A stretch of DNA of 64,000 nt from Rhodospirillales bacterium (GTDB taxonomy: Bacteria; Pseudomonadota; Alphaproteobacteria; Micavibrionales; Micavibrionaceae): assembly GCA_020638365.1 (NCBI GenBank), contig JACKIQ010000001.1, forward strand, positions 520,249 to 584,248, given 5' to 3'. Under the pieces are notes generated by a model. The model ran no database searches. It saw only the letters and a list, made by a program, of their open reading frames with translations, and was not told the DNA's origin. Made by a program: the position numbers and the translations under genes. This document shows, piece by piece, positions 48,180-57,437 of this stretch. The number at the start of each line of letters is the position of its first letter. Positions within the stretch are counted from its first letter, which is position 1.

Positions 48180-50915
48180 TTACCAGCGTAAACGTATTCC
48201 GCACGTGAGCGCATGGTCATAAGCATCAGGAGCCACTTCTCCATCATAACGCACATACCCGGACATCTTATCCGTTTTAAGACCTGAGAACGATACATCA
48301 AGTTTTATCTGGAGAGAATCCCTGTCTCTTTCCGGTCCCTGACTTTTAAACAGGGTGGCCGGGGCGGATGTAAATCTTGCCTGAGTGGTCGTGCTGTTAT
48401 CTGAAAATTCATGCGCCCATGCCGCGCTTCCGAAGGTTGTTACTTTAAATCCCTCAAACGCATCTAAGCGGGGCTCAAAGGTTTTTCTTACTTCCATTCC
48501 CAGTTTGGAGGCAAGCTGGGTCGTTGTTTCATCAGAAACCTTTAAATTCAAGGCTCCCGCCCCCCTTTCTTCATAATCCTCATGGTAAACCAGACTTCCT
48601 TCCATGCCCATAAAGGGAGATAGCCAGCCGCCTCCGGCCATGGGCATATCATAGGCTACTGTTGACTGGAGAAAGGCTCCGCCCCCGTGAAAATTCCCTG
48701 TTGCCGTTCCTGTCTGTGTCAACCTGGATGTTTTAAAATCCAGAAAAGCCCCCGAAGCAGACCCGCTCACTCGCCAATGATCGTCGAGTTTGCGCGATGC
48801 GTAGAGTCCGGCCTGATACACGGACGTCGTACTTTTATCGTTCAGGCCATCCACTTTTCCATGCGCCCTTGAAAACGATCCAAACCCTCCTATAACCGTG
48901 CCGGGGATGTGATCAAACTCCAGACCTGCGGTCATCGCAAAGTTTTTGTATCTTCCGCCCCTTGCATGGGAGTCCCCGTCCAGTTTTCCCAGCCCCCCGC
49001 TGACCTCAAACCATGCCGCTTTTTCCTGACCGTATTGCGGCGTTAAATTTTGCCCCATAAAACTCTGGTCCTTCTGGTCTTGAGACGCGTTCCCGCCGGC
49101 TGCCGGGGCAATCGAAGAGACGTCGCTATTGTACGATATCGAAGCTGCGGGCGCATTTCCGGAAGAGCCGGTTCCGCCCGGTCCCATAAAGCGGCCAGCC
49201 ACGACATTGCCCACCTGCTGCAATGAAGACGACACAGAATCCACAGACGTCAGCACGACATGGCCGCTTTGCGTGGCCAAAAAGTCAGAAGCGGCCTGAT
49301 TATTGGATAGCCCGTTCATAATGGCGTCTATTTCCGCCACGGATGCCGGGTTCGAACTTAAAACACTGTCCAGAGCATTGGCGACAGCCGCTTCCGATGA
49401 GGTCTGAGCCGCTGTGGCCGTTTTTATCCTGTTCAGAGTGACCGTCGCGTCATTAGCCCCGATCACGACATTCGTATTGAAAAACAAGGGGCTGTTTACT
49501 TCGGAAAACGCACCGGCAATCCCGCCTGTCGTCTGTATAAAGGTATAAACCGTTCCGTCCGGTGTCCCGCCCGTCAACTCCGTGAAGGATACCCTTCCGT
49601 CCACCGTTGCCGTGCCCGTTACATCGAGCATGTCCGTACTCGCGGGACCAAATTCGATAATGAGGCCTCCTCCGGCATTTTGCACAAAATTTCCATTGAG
49701 CGTATGCGTTCCGACCGACTCCCAGACAGGCGCAAGGATGCCGCTATTATTTATATTTCCCGTGGTCGTTCCTGCGCCGCCGTAAGTTGCTCCCGATCCA
49801 ATGTTTACATTGGACGTTGCCGTTCCGTTGTTCAACAGAACGCCGCTATTCAAGGTGGCGGTGCCAAAAGATGATACGCCTGAAAGGGTCCAGAGGTCTC
49901 CGTTCATCGTCAGGGACTCAAAATTCAGAAAATTATCGTCCTCCGTTCCCACGCCGAACAGGGTCAAAGTGTCTGTTCCGACTCCTCCATCAACGGCGCC
50001 GACGATTTCGGAGCCCGTTCTCAGGATCAGAGTATCGTTCCCGCTGCGCAGATTTATAGCCGTTCCGCTTCCGCCTTCAATTCGCCCGGACGAGTCAACC
50101 GTGTCCGCGCCGCTTGAATTGCCGAGAATCCCGACATTCGCTCCCGTAATCGCGGCCCCTTTATCAAGCGTGATCAGACTGTTGCCAATGAACGACAACG
50201 ATATGCCGTGTTGTCCTCCATTGATCTGGGCGCCACTATTCAAAGTGATGTCGCCATATTTCGCCTGAACGCCATGACTGCCCGCGTTAATCTGCGCGTT
50301 TTTTCCCAAGGTCAGGACTATTTTACGATCGGCCGCGCCCACGCCGTTCATCACGCCCTGACCGGCGGCATTGATCTGCGCATTTTCGCCCAGCGTTATG
50401 ACGGGACGGCCATTCGTGTAAATTCCCTGTCTTACAAAGGAATTTATTTCCGCGCCCTTGCCCAAAGTCACCACAGAGTTCCCGCCGGATGAAAAAACAC
50501 CGTACGCACCGTTGACCTGTGCGTTTTCACCCAAGGTCAGATCGACAGTTCCGCCTGTGTAAACCCCGGTTCCAAATCCAGCGTGCGCCCCGTCAATGCG
50601 TGCGCCCGTACCCAGAGTTATGGTTGCGTTGTTGAGATGGACGCCGTAGCCTCCCGCAGATCTATCGAGAAAATGCCCGTTTTCCAGTGTCACGGTCGCG
50701 TTTGTCGTGCCGTTGCCGATCTGGGTCGTTGACGTCTGATCTTCGTAACAGGTCACCGCGGACCCATTGGCGGGCACGCCCACCGTGCCGCCGCCGGACG
50801 TCACGGCGCATGCCTGCGCATAAGCCGAGGAGGGTGCCAGAAACAAGAACGCCAGACTTGTTCCCAAAGCCGTCGTTTTTAAATATGACTTATATGTTAT
50901 GTTCGTTATGGCCAT
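48180..50915 (-). CDS. Autotransporter with beta-helical passenger
   Basis: From the ATG at 50915 a 911-residue protein. An extended signal peptide (about residues 1-34, ending SSAYAQA) is followed by a disulfide-type pair (ACAVTSG, VTCYEDQ) and then a passenger made of 20-25-residue beta-helix turns. Their recurrent motif is LGxNAQINAxxxGV (VTLGENAQVNGAYGVFSSGG; then KGAEINSF, KNAQINAGSHGVQ). After about residue 480 comes the autochaperone-like TLNGNFVQNAGGGLIIEFGP segment, and the C-terminal 270 residues are an autotransporter barrel (ANGMEV-type strands, e.g. AMTAGLEFDHIPGTVIGGFG) ending in the aromatic RLRW. A type Va surface protein. The upstream 172 bases are AT-rich and divergent from the next gene. 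Confidence 0.88.
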   Translation of the reverse strand: MAITNITYKSYLKTTALGTSLAFLFLAPSSAYAQACAVTSGGGTVGVPANGSAVTCYEDQTSTTQIGNGTTNATVTLENGHFLDRSAGGYGVHLNNATITLGTGARIDGAHAGFGTGVYTGGTVDLTLGENAQVNGAYGVFSSGGNSVVTLGKGAEINSFVRQGIYTNGRPVITLGENAQINAAGQGVMNGVGAADRKIVLTLGKNAQINAGSHGVQAKYGDITLNSGAQINGGQHGISLSFIGNSLITLDKGAAITGANVGILGNSSGADTVDSSGRIEGGSGTAINLRSGNDTLILRTGSEIVGAVDGGVGTDTLTLFGVGTEDDNFLNFESLTMNGDLWTLSGVSSFGTATLNSGVLLNNGTATSNVNIGSGATYGGAGTTTGNINNSGILAPVWESVGTHTLNGNFVQNAGGGLIIEFGPASTDMLDVTGTATVDGRVSFTELTGGTPDGTVYTFIQTTGGIAGAFSEVNSPLFFNTNVVIGANDATVTLNRIKTATAAQTSSEAAVANALDSVLSSNPASVAEIDAIMNGLSNNQAASDFLATQSGHVVLTSVDSVSSSLQQVGNVVAGRFMGPGGTGSSGNAPAASISYNSDVSSIAPAAGGNASQDQKDQSFMGQNLTPQYGQEKAAWFEVSGGLGKLDGDSHARGGRYKNFAMTAGLEFDHIPGTVIGGFGSFSRAHGKVDGLNDKSTTSVYQAGLYASRKLDDHWRVSGSASGAFLDFKTSRLTQTGTATGNFHGGGAFLQSTVAYDMPMAGGGWLSPFMGMEGSLVYHEDYEERGAGALNLKVSDETTTQLASKLGMEVRKTFEPRLDAFEGFKVTTFGSAAWAHEFSDNSTTTQARFTSAPATLFKSQGPERDRDSLQIKLDVSFSGLKTDKMSGYVRYDGEVAPDAYDHALTCGIRLRW

Positions 50916-51102
50916 TTGACGACACACCACACATTACCAAGTATTCATACAACCAAAGTATGCATTAACTCGGGAAAAATGCTTTAACTTGCCCAAATTA
51001 TTTGGAAAAATACAGTGTGCACTCATTCAACACCCCAGAATATACAATAAACCGCTCTCGCCGTTATTATAGCATTACGAGACCTTAACAAACAAATAAC
51101 GC

Positions 51103-51633
51103 ATGAAAAATGAACCTACACTAAAGTATTGTGATTACACACTTTATGATGTTTTCAACTGCACGACTCCTGAACTTCGGGACAAGGTGATTGACTTATG
51201 GGAGCGAAACAAAGCTCTGCCCGAGGGTGTGAACCCGGAGGAGCGCGCTTATCAAGTGGCCATAGCCGTTTATGACTCAAACTCAGAAGTCATAGGCGTT
51301 ACTACCGCCTATGAGGATTTGTTTCCCCTTTACCCTCATCCCGCACTCATTCAAAAGCCCTATTACTATTTTCGCCTTTTTATCCAGCCTTCCAGCCGCA
51401 TTCCAGAATTGTTTGCGTTAATGACGAACGCAACATACCTGATTCTCAAGGAAAGAGTGAGCACACAGTCAGATAACGGACGGGACACGCCTGAAGGTAT
51501 GGCCTTTGTTGCTGAAAACAGAAAAATCATGCGCCCGGGCCTCAGAAAGAAGATCAAGCGTAGTCATTATAAGCTTGCCGGCCGAAACAAGCTTGGAATG
51601 GATATCTATATCAGAAGCTTTCAAGACAGTTGA
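51103..51633 (+). CDS. Hypothetical protein, GNAT-like
   Basis: A 176-residue protein I cannot assign firmly. The arrangement helix (TTPELRDKVIDLWERNKALP), strands (EERAYQVAIAVYDSNSEVIG followed by VTTAYED), then YYYFRLFIQPSSRIPELFAL with a following helix resembles the GCN5-acetyltransferase fold, in which the middle strand and the pyrophosphate-binding loop would be RLFIQPSSRIPE. The canonical Q/RxxGxG/A loop is not present, so it may be a divergent or catalytically altered member. It is flanked by the autotransporter (divergent) and the RND operon. Confidence 0.5.
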   Translation: MKNEPTLKYCDYTLYDVFNCTTPELRDKVIDLWERNKALPEGVNPEERAYQVAIAVYDSNSEVIGVTTAYEDLFPLYPHPALIQKPYYYFRLFIQPSSRIPELFALMTNATYLILKERVSTQSDNGRDTPEGMAFVAENRKIMRPGLRKKIKRSHYKLAGRNKLGMDIYIRSFQDS

Positions 51634-51777
51634 ATATTTTGATTGTACGTTCCTTTCGTCGCACAAAGCCCAGAGGTGTAACGATAAAAGGTTTTTTCTG
51701 AATGTGTCGTATAAAACGTATATACTTCTATCTTACGTCTTAAATGTCGTGTTTATTCCGGTGTGAACGGGAGGATT

Positions 51778-52866
51778 ATGTTTCGGTTTTTTGCCTATTT
51801 AATGCTTTTTTGCGTGTCTTCATTGCCTGCAAACGCACAGAAATCCGGGCCGCAAGGTCCTGTTCCCGTATTTGTGACCGTTGCCAAGACAGGCCTTTTT
51901 GCCGACAGCGTCGAGGCGCTTGGTACGACCAAAGCCAATGAAAGTGTCGTTATCACCGCCGATACGGCCGAAAAAGTCGCGGCCATTCATTTTGAGGACG
52001 GGCAAAAGGTCAAGAAGGGCGACCTGCTGGTTACGCTTGACAAGGGCGAGGAAGATGCCTCTCTGAACGCTGCGATGGCGATGCTGTCGGAAGCGGAGTC
52101 CTCTTATGAGCGCGCACAGGCATTGCAGAATAACAAGGCTCTCTCCAAGGGGACTTTTCAGGAGCGTCTGGCAACCTTAAAGCAGTCCCAGGCTGCCGTG
52201 GAGGAGATCAAGGCCCGAATAGAAAAACTGGATATAAGGGCTCCGTTTGATGGCGTACTGGGGTTACGGGATGTCAGTGTCGGGGCACTCGTACAGCCCG
52301 GACAGCGCATTACCACGCTTGACGATCTCAAGGAAATCAAGGTCGATTTCGATGTTCCGGCGGTCTTTCTTTCCAGTCTTAAGCCGGGGCTACCGATCAT
52401 AGGCCGGATCGAGGCGTTCGGAAACCGTGAGTTTCACGGAACCGTAAAGGTTGTCGATACTCAGGTCGACCCGGTGACCCGCACCGTTCGGGCGCGGGCC
52501 GTAATTCCCAACGAGGACGGGCAGCTTAAACCCGGTTTGCTTATGAGTCTCGTCCTGCTCAAAAACCAGCGGCAGGCGCTTCTTATTCCCGAGGAGGCGA
52601 TCATCAAGCGAGGGGACGATAATTTTGTCTTTTCGGTCCATGAGCAGGACGGAAAAACAGTAGCAAGACAGACGAGAATCCGGATCGGCGTGCGGCAGCC
52701 CGGAAGGGTCGAGATTCTATCGGGACTAAAGGAAGGAGATGCCGTTATATCGCACGGGCTTGTAAAAGTCCGCGACGGGGCGGAAATTAACGTGCGAGCA
52801 AACGATGACTCCAATATGCCTCTTACGGACCTTTTAAAAGGCGGGCAAACCCCGGAGGCACAATGA
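51778..52866 (+). CDS. RND efflux periplasmic adaptor
   Basis: A 362-residue membrane fusion protein from the ATG at 51778 (GGGAGG two bases upstream); the frame reaches a GTG five codons earlier. Signal peptide residues 1-20 (MFRFFAYLMLFCVSSLPANA). The lipoyl domain has VAAIHFEDGQKVKKGDLLVT and DIRAPFDGVLGLRDVSVGAL around a short hairpin (about 85-150), followed by the beta-barrel domain and a membrane-proximal domain (LKPGLLMSLVLLKNQRQALL). It has no lipobox. The next gene, the pump, starts 28 bases later. Confidence 0.92.
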   Translation: MFRFFAYLMLFCVSSLPANAQKSGPQGPVPVFVTVAKTGLFADSVEALGTTKANESVVITADTAEKVAAIHFEDGQKVKKGDLLVTLDKGEEDASLNAAMAMLSEAESSYERAQALQNNKALSKGTFQERLATLKQSQAAVEEIKARIEKLDIRAPFDGVLGLRDVSVGALVQPGQRITTLDDLKEIKVDFDVPAVFLSSLKPGLPIIGRIEAFGNREFHGTVKVVDTQVDPVTRTVRARAVIPNEDGQLKPGLLMSLVLLKNQRQALLIPEEAIIKRGDDNFVFSVHEQDGKTVARQTRIRIGVRQPGRVEILSGLKEGDAVISHGLVKVRDGAEINVRANDDSNMPLTDLLKGGQTPEAQ

Positions 52867-52894
52867 CGTACAAAATTTGCGGAGGGCGGAGCTT

Positions 52895-55800
52895 ATGATC
52901 CTTTCCGATATTTCCGTCACGCGCCCGGTCTTTGCCTCAGTCCTGTCGCTCCTGCTTATCTCTTTCGGGATTGTTTCTTTCTTCCAGCTTCCCTTGCGCG
53001 AATATCCTGACATTGATCCGCCGGTCGTGTCTATAGACACGAGTTATCCCGGCGCTTCGGCCAATATCGTGGAAACGCGCATCACGGAGGTGATAGAAGA
53101 CAGCATTTCAGGGATCGAGGGAATCAAGTTCATCTCTTCGTCATCTTCTGACGGACGTTCGCGGATCAGTATCGAGTTCGATACTGGCCGGGATATCGAA
53201 GCCGCCGTGAACGACGTACGAGACAGAGTTTCAGGGGTCCTTGATAACCTTCCTGAAGAGGCGGACCCGCCGGATATTCAGAAGGCGGATTCCAGCGACG
53301 ATGTGATCGTATGGCTTAATCTTGTCAGCGACCGGATGAACGTTCTGGAACTGACCGATTACGCCAAGCGCTATCTTCAGGATCGTTTCTCGGTCCTGCC
53401 CGGGGTGGCACGCGTGAGGATCGGAGGCGGGCTGGAATATTCCATGCGCGTGTGGCTGGACCGCAAGCAGATGGCGGCGCGAGAACTGACCGTTGCGGAT
53501 ATCGAAAATGCCTTACGTACGGAAAATGTTGAACTTCCCGCCGGCAGCATCGAATCCATAAACATGCAGTTCACTGCACGGATCCAGAGAGGCTATCAGA
53601 GCGAAGACGATTTCAGGAAGCTGGTCGTCGCGAGAGGCGAAAATTATCTTGTGCGGCTGGGCGATGTCGCGCGCATTGAAAAGGCGGCCATTGAAAAGCG
53701 CACCTTCTTCCGCGGAAACGGGATTCCCATGGTCGGGCTTGGAATCATCAAGCAATCAAAGGGCAATACCATACAGGTCGCTCAGGCGGCTGTTGATCTG
53801 GCTGAGAGGCTCGGTCCGGATTTGCCGCCGGGGATGGAAATTATCAATTCGTACGATACGTCCGTCTTTATCAGGGGAGCCATTGCAGAGGTTTATAATA
53901 CGCTGTTTATGGCGACACTTCTTGTCATTCTCGTTATTTATCTGTTCCTTGGAAGCGCCCGAGCCGTTCTGATTCCCGCCGTGACGGTTCCCGTTTCCCT
54001 GATCGCTACGTTTATTGTCCTTAACATTCTTGGTTTTTCTATCAACCTGCTCACTCTTCTGGCGCTTGTTCTGGCGATCGGCCTTGTAGTGGACGATGCC
54101 ATTGTCGTTCTTGAAAATGTCTACCGCCGAATCGAAGAGGGAGAGCCGCCTTTATCGGCCGCCTTTATGGGAACGCGTCAGGTCAGCTTTGCCGTCATAG
54201 CGACAACACTGGTTCTTATCGCGGTTTTTATTCCGATCACTTTTCTGGAGGGGGATCTTGGGCGGCTGTTTACCGAGTTTGCCGTAACGATGAGCGCTGC
54301 GGTCGCCTTTTCAACTTTTGTCGCGCTAAGCCTGTGCCCGATGATCGCCTCCAAGGTTCTTTACAAATCCGAGCGGGGAGGTGTCAGCGCGAAAGTCGAT
54401 GAAATTTTTCAGTCTTTCAGCATGGTTTATATCGGATTGCTTCGTAAAACCCTGAAGATGCGGACATTTTTTCTGCTCTTGTTTGCCGCACTCGCGGCTC
54501 TGGCTGTTATTCTTTTTGAAAACATCTCTTCAGAATATGCCCCCCGCGAAGACAGGGGCGCATTTTTCGTGATGGTGAACGGGCCCGAAGGCGCTTCGTA
54601 TGAATTTACGAAAGAATATATGGACGAAATTGAACGGCGGCTGATGCCTTATACCGAAAGCGGAGAAATCAGCCGTCTTCTCGTGAGAGCGCCGCGGTCT
54701 TTCGGGACACTGGCCAGTTTTAATGACGGGATTGTTATTGTCGTTTTGAACGACTGGGCGAAACGGCGAAACGGGTTCGAGATTATGAAGGAGATTTCCG
54801 GAAAACTTTCCGACCTGCCGGGCGTCAGGGCCTTTGCGAACATGCGGCAAAGTTTCGGGGGCGGAACATCAAAGCCCGTTCAGTTCGTGATCGGCGGCGG
54901 GACTTACGAGGAACTTGAACAATGGCGGGACGTCCTTCTGGAGAAGATCAACGAAAAAAACCCCGGCCTGAACGATATCGACAGCGATTACAAGGAAACG
55001 AAGCCGCAGCTGCGCCTTATCATCGACAAGGACCGCGCAGGCGACCTTGGCGTCAGCGTCCAGTCGATCGGGCGCACACTTGAAACCGTCCTGGGTTCGC
55101 GCCGGGTGACCACTTATATCGAAGACGGGGAGGAGTATGACGTTATTCTCGAAGGAGACCGGGAACAGCAGAAAACTCCGGCAGATTTGCAGAACATCTA
55201 TGTCCGATCTGATGTGAAGAGCGAACTCATCCCGCTGGCGAGCTTGCTCAAGATCGAGGAATATGCGGATTCCGGTTCCCTCAACAGGTATAACCGCGTG
55301 CGCGCGATTACCATCGAAGCCGGCCTTGAGAAAGGGTATTCTCTGGGCGAGGCGCTTGATTACCTGCGCGACCTTGTCCGTGAAAATCTTCCAGACAGTG
55401 TCGTCATCGACTATAAAGGGGAGTCCCTTGATTACCAGAACAGCGGTTCGGCGCTTTTGTTTGTTTTTGTTATGGGTTTTATCATCGTTTTTCTTGTTCT
55501 GGCCGCACAGTTCGAAAGCTTTATTCATCCGTTCGTGATTATCCTGACCGTTCCCTTGGCCATTACCGGGGCTCTGGCAGGCCTTTACCTTACCGGCAAT
55601 ACGCTTAACGTTTATACCCAGATCGGGCTGATCATGCTGGTGGGGCTGGCAGCGAAAAACGGAATTCTTATCGTTGAGTTCGCCAACCAGTTGCGCGATG
55701 AGGGGCGGGAGTTTTCCGATGCGTTGATCGAGGCCGCTCATATCAGGTTGAGGCCAATCGTTATGACCGGAATTACAACGGTTTCCGGGTCTATTCCTCT

Positions 55801-55990
55801 TATTCTTGCGTCCGGAGCAGGGGCCGAAACACGAGTCGCTGTCGGCATTGTGATTTTTTCCGGCGTTCTGGCCGCAACTTTCTTTACACTCTTCGTTGTT
55901 CCGCTCGCCTATGATTTAATGTGCCGGAAGACCGGTTCGCCGGGTGATGTCCAGCGCAAACTTGAACAGGAACTTAAGGCGTCAGCATGA
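52895..55990 (+). CDS. RND multidrug efflux pump, HAE1 type
   Basis: A 1031-residue inner membrane pump from the ATG at 52895, with GGAGGGCGG upstream. It begins MILSDISVTRPVFASVLSLL, the usual N-terminus of the HAE1/AcrB group, and has twelve TM segments in the standard 1+5, 1+5 arrangement with two large periplasmic loops. TM4 carries LVLAIGLVVDDAIVVLENVY with the paired Asp of the proton relay; the second half contains LIMLVGLAAKNGILIVEFAN. Trimeric proton antiporter. Its stop codon overlaps the outer membrane lipoprotein gene (ATGA). Substrates cannot be predicted. Confidence 0.96.
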   Translation: MILSDISVTRPVFASVLSLLLISFGIVSFFQLPLREYPDIDPPVVSIDTSYPGASANIVETRITEVIEDSISGIEGIKFISSSSSDGRSRISIEFDTGRDIEAAVNDVRDRVSGVLDNLPEEADPPDIQKADSSDDVIVWLNLVSDRMNVLELTDYAKRYLQDRFSVLPGVARVRIGGGLEYSMRVWLDRKQMAARELTVADIENALRTENVELPAGSIESINMQFTARIQRGYQSEDDFRKLVVARGENYLVRLGDVARIEKAAIEKRTFFRGNGIPMVGLGIIKQSKGNTIQVAQAAVDLAERLGPDLPPGMEIINSYDTSVFIRGAIAEVYNTLFMATLLVILVIYLFLGSARAVLIPAVTVPVSLIATFIVLNILGFSINLLTLLALVLAIGLVVDDAIVVLENVYRRIEEGEPPLSAAFMGTRQVSFAVIATTLVLIAVFIPITFLEGDLGRLFTEFAVTMSAAVAFSTFVALSLCPMIASKVLYKSERGGVSAKVDEIFQSFSMVYIGLLRKTLKMRTFFLLLFAALAALAVILFENISSEYAPREDRGAFFVMVNGPEGASYEFTKEYMDEIERRLMPYTESGEISRLLVRAPRSFGTLASFNDGIVIVVLNDWAKRRNGFEIMKEISGKLSDLPGVRAFANMRQSFGGGTSKPVQFVIGGGTYEELEQWRDVLLEKINEKNPGLNDIDSDYKETKPQLRLIIDKDRAGDLGVSVQSIGRTLETVLGSRRVTTYIEDGEEYDVILEGDREQQKTPADLQNIYVRSDVKSELIPLASLLKIEEYADSGSLNRYNRVRAITIEAGLEKGYSLGEALDYLRDLVRENLPDSVVIDYKGESLDYQNSGSALLFVFVMGFIIVFLVLAAQFESFIHPFVIILTVPLAITGALAGLYLTGNTLNVYTQIGLIMLVGLAAKNGILIVEFANQLRDEGREFSDALIEAAHIRLRPIVMTGITTVSGSIPLILASGAGAETRVAVGIVIFSGVLAATFFTLFVVPLAYDLMCRKTGSPGDVQRKLEQELKASA

Positions 55991-57417
55991 TTTTTTACAG
56001 AAAACACGGTTTGTTCGGTTTTATGGTTGCATGTCTCTGGCTTACCGGATGCTCGGTCGGGCCGGATTACAAGCCTGAAAGCCCGAAGTTTCAGGACAGC
56101 TGGATTTCAGGCAGACCCGAACAGGTTACCGAGGAGGCCGTAAGGGTCGACTGGTGGCGGATATTTGATGATCCTTTGCTCAACTCCTACATAGAAAGAG
56201 CCGCTTCTGAAAACAAGGATGTAAAAGTCGCTATGGCCAATGTCTCGAAAGCGCGTGCGTTGAGGCGCGCAGAGAGCGCAGGTTTCCTGCCCCAGATCAG
56301 CGCCTCAGCGCAAGGCAATCGTTCAGACAGCAGCGACCGGCTTTCTCTTTCGACCGGGGGCAGCGCCAAGCCGCGCAATGTGTTCGGGATCGCGGGCGAT
56401 GCTTCCTGGGAGCTTGATCTTTTCGGGGGAACGCGCCGCGCGGTCGAAGCCGCTGATGCCCGCCTTGAAGGGGCGCAGGCCAGTTATCAGGCCGCGATGC
56501 TGGCAACACTGGCGGAAGTGGCCCGGAGTTATTACACGGCGCGCGGCCTGCAAAAACGGGTCGCTATTACAGAAAACAACGCAGAACTGCTGAACCAGAC
56601 CTTCACGCTGATCGAGGCCCGTCATAATGCAGGCGAGGCCAGCGAATTCGACCTTTCCCGGGCGCGAGGAGAATATGATCTGACGCTCGCCCGGATCCCC
56701 AACCTCAGGGCCGAACTTGACGCCTCGGTCTTCGCTTTGTCCGTCCTCCTTGGCCTTCCTCCCGAAGCCCTTCAGGAAGAGATGCAGGATGTGAAGCCGC
56801 TGCCCGCTCCGCCGGATCTTGTCCCGGTCGGCCTGCGTTCGGATATCCTTCGGCGAAGGCCCGACGTAAAAATCGCAGAGCGCGAACTGGCCGCCTCGGT
56901 TGCAGATATCGGCGTGCAGACAGCCGAGTTATTTCCAAAATTCTTTATCACGGGTGATGCCGGTTCACAGGCGCGTGTTTTTGGCGATCTTTTTAGCGCT
57001 GGAAGCGGGGTCTGGTCCTTCGGGTCACTCGTCCAGTGGCCGCTGTTTCAGGGCGGGGCGATCCGGGGGCAGATTGAGGCCCGGAAAGCCGAAAGTGCGG
57101 CCGCTCTTGCTTCGTATGAGAAAACGGTGTTAGGGGCGCTGTCCGATGCGGAAACCGCGCTCACGCGCTACGGCCGGGAACTGGAAACACGCAAACGCCT
57201 GTCCAAGGGCGTACAAAGCCGTAGAAAATCGGTTGAACTGGCCAAAGCCCTGTACGAGGCCGGCGAAGAGGATTACCTTTCGGTTCTGGACGCGGAGCGC
57301 GAACTGACGGCGAGCGAGGACGACCTTGTGGTTTCGGAAACGAGTTCGATTACGAAGCTGGTTACCCTTTACGCAGCGCTCGGGGGCGGTTGGGAATTTC
57401 ATGAGGCGACCGATTAG
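55987..57417 (+). CDS. NodT-family outer membrane efflux lipoprotein
   Basis: A 476-residue TolC-like channel of the OprM/NodT group. Signal peptide with lipobox WLTGC and lipidated Cys22 (CSVGPDYKPESPKF follows, the typical VGPDY). Two structural repeats with helices such as RALRRAESAGFLPQISASAQ and the second-half RRPDVKIAERELAASVADIG are standard. Starts four bases inside the pump gene, making a three-gene adaptor-pump-channel operon. Confidence 0.95.
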   Translation: MIFYRKHGLFGFMVACLWLTGCSVGPDYKPESPKFQDSWISGRPEQVTEEAVRVDWWRIFDDPLLNSYIERAASENKDVKVAMANVSKARALRRAESAGFLPQISASAQGNRSDSSDRLSLSTGGSAKPRNVFGIAGDASWELDLFGGTRRAVEAADARLEGAQASYQAAMLATLAEVARSYYTARGLQKRVAITENNAELLNQTFTLIEARHNAGEASEFDLSRARGEYDLTLARIPNLRAELDASVFALSVLLGLPPEALQEEMQDVKPLPAPPDLVPVGLRSDILRRRPDVKIAERELAASVADIGVQTAELFPKFFITGDAGSQARVFGDLFSAGSGVWSFGSLVQWPLFQGGAIRGQIEARKAESAAALASYEKTVLGALSDAETALTRYGRELETRKRLSKGVQSRRKSVELAKALYEAGEEDYLSVLDAERELTASEDDLVVSETSSITKLVTLYAALGGGWEFHEATD

Positions 57418-57437
57418 CCCTTCAGTCCAAAATACTC

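Noticed and set aside
54869..55741. Minus-strand open frame of 290 codons inside the RND pump gene
   Set aside because: Antisense shadow of a well-recognised pump with normal motifs on the plus strand.
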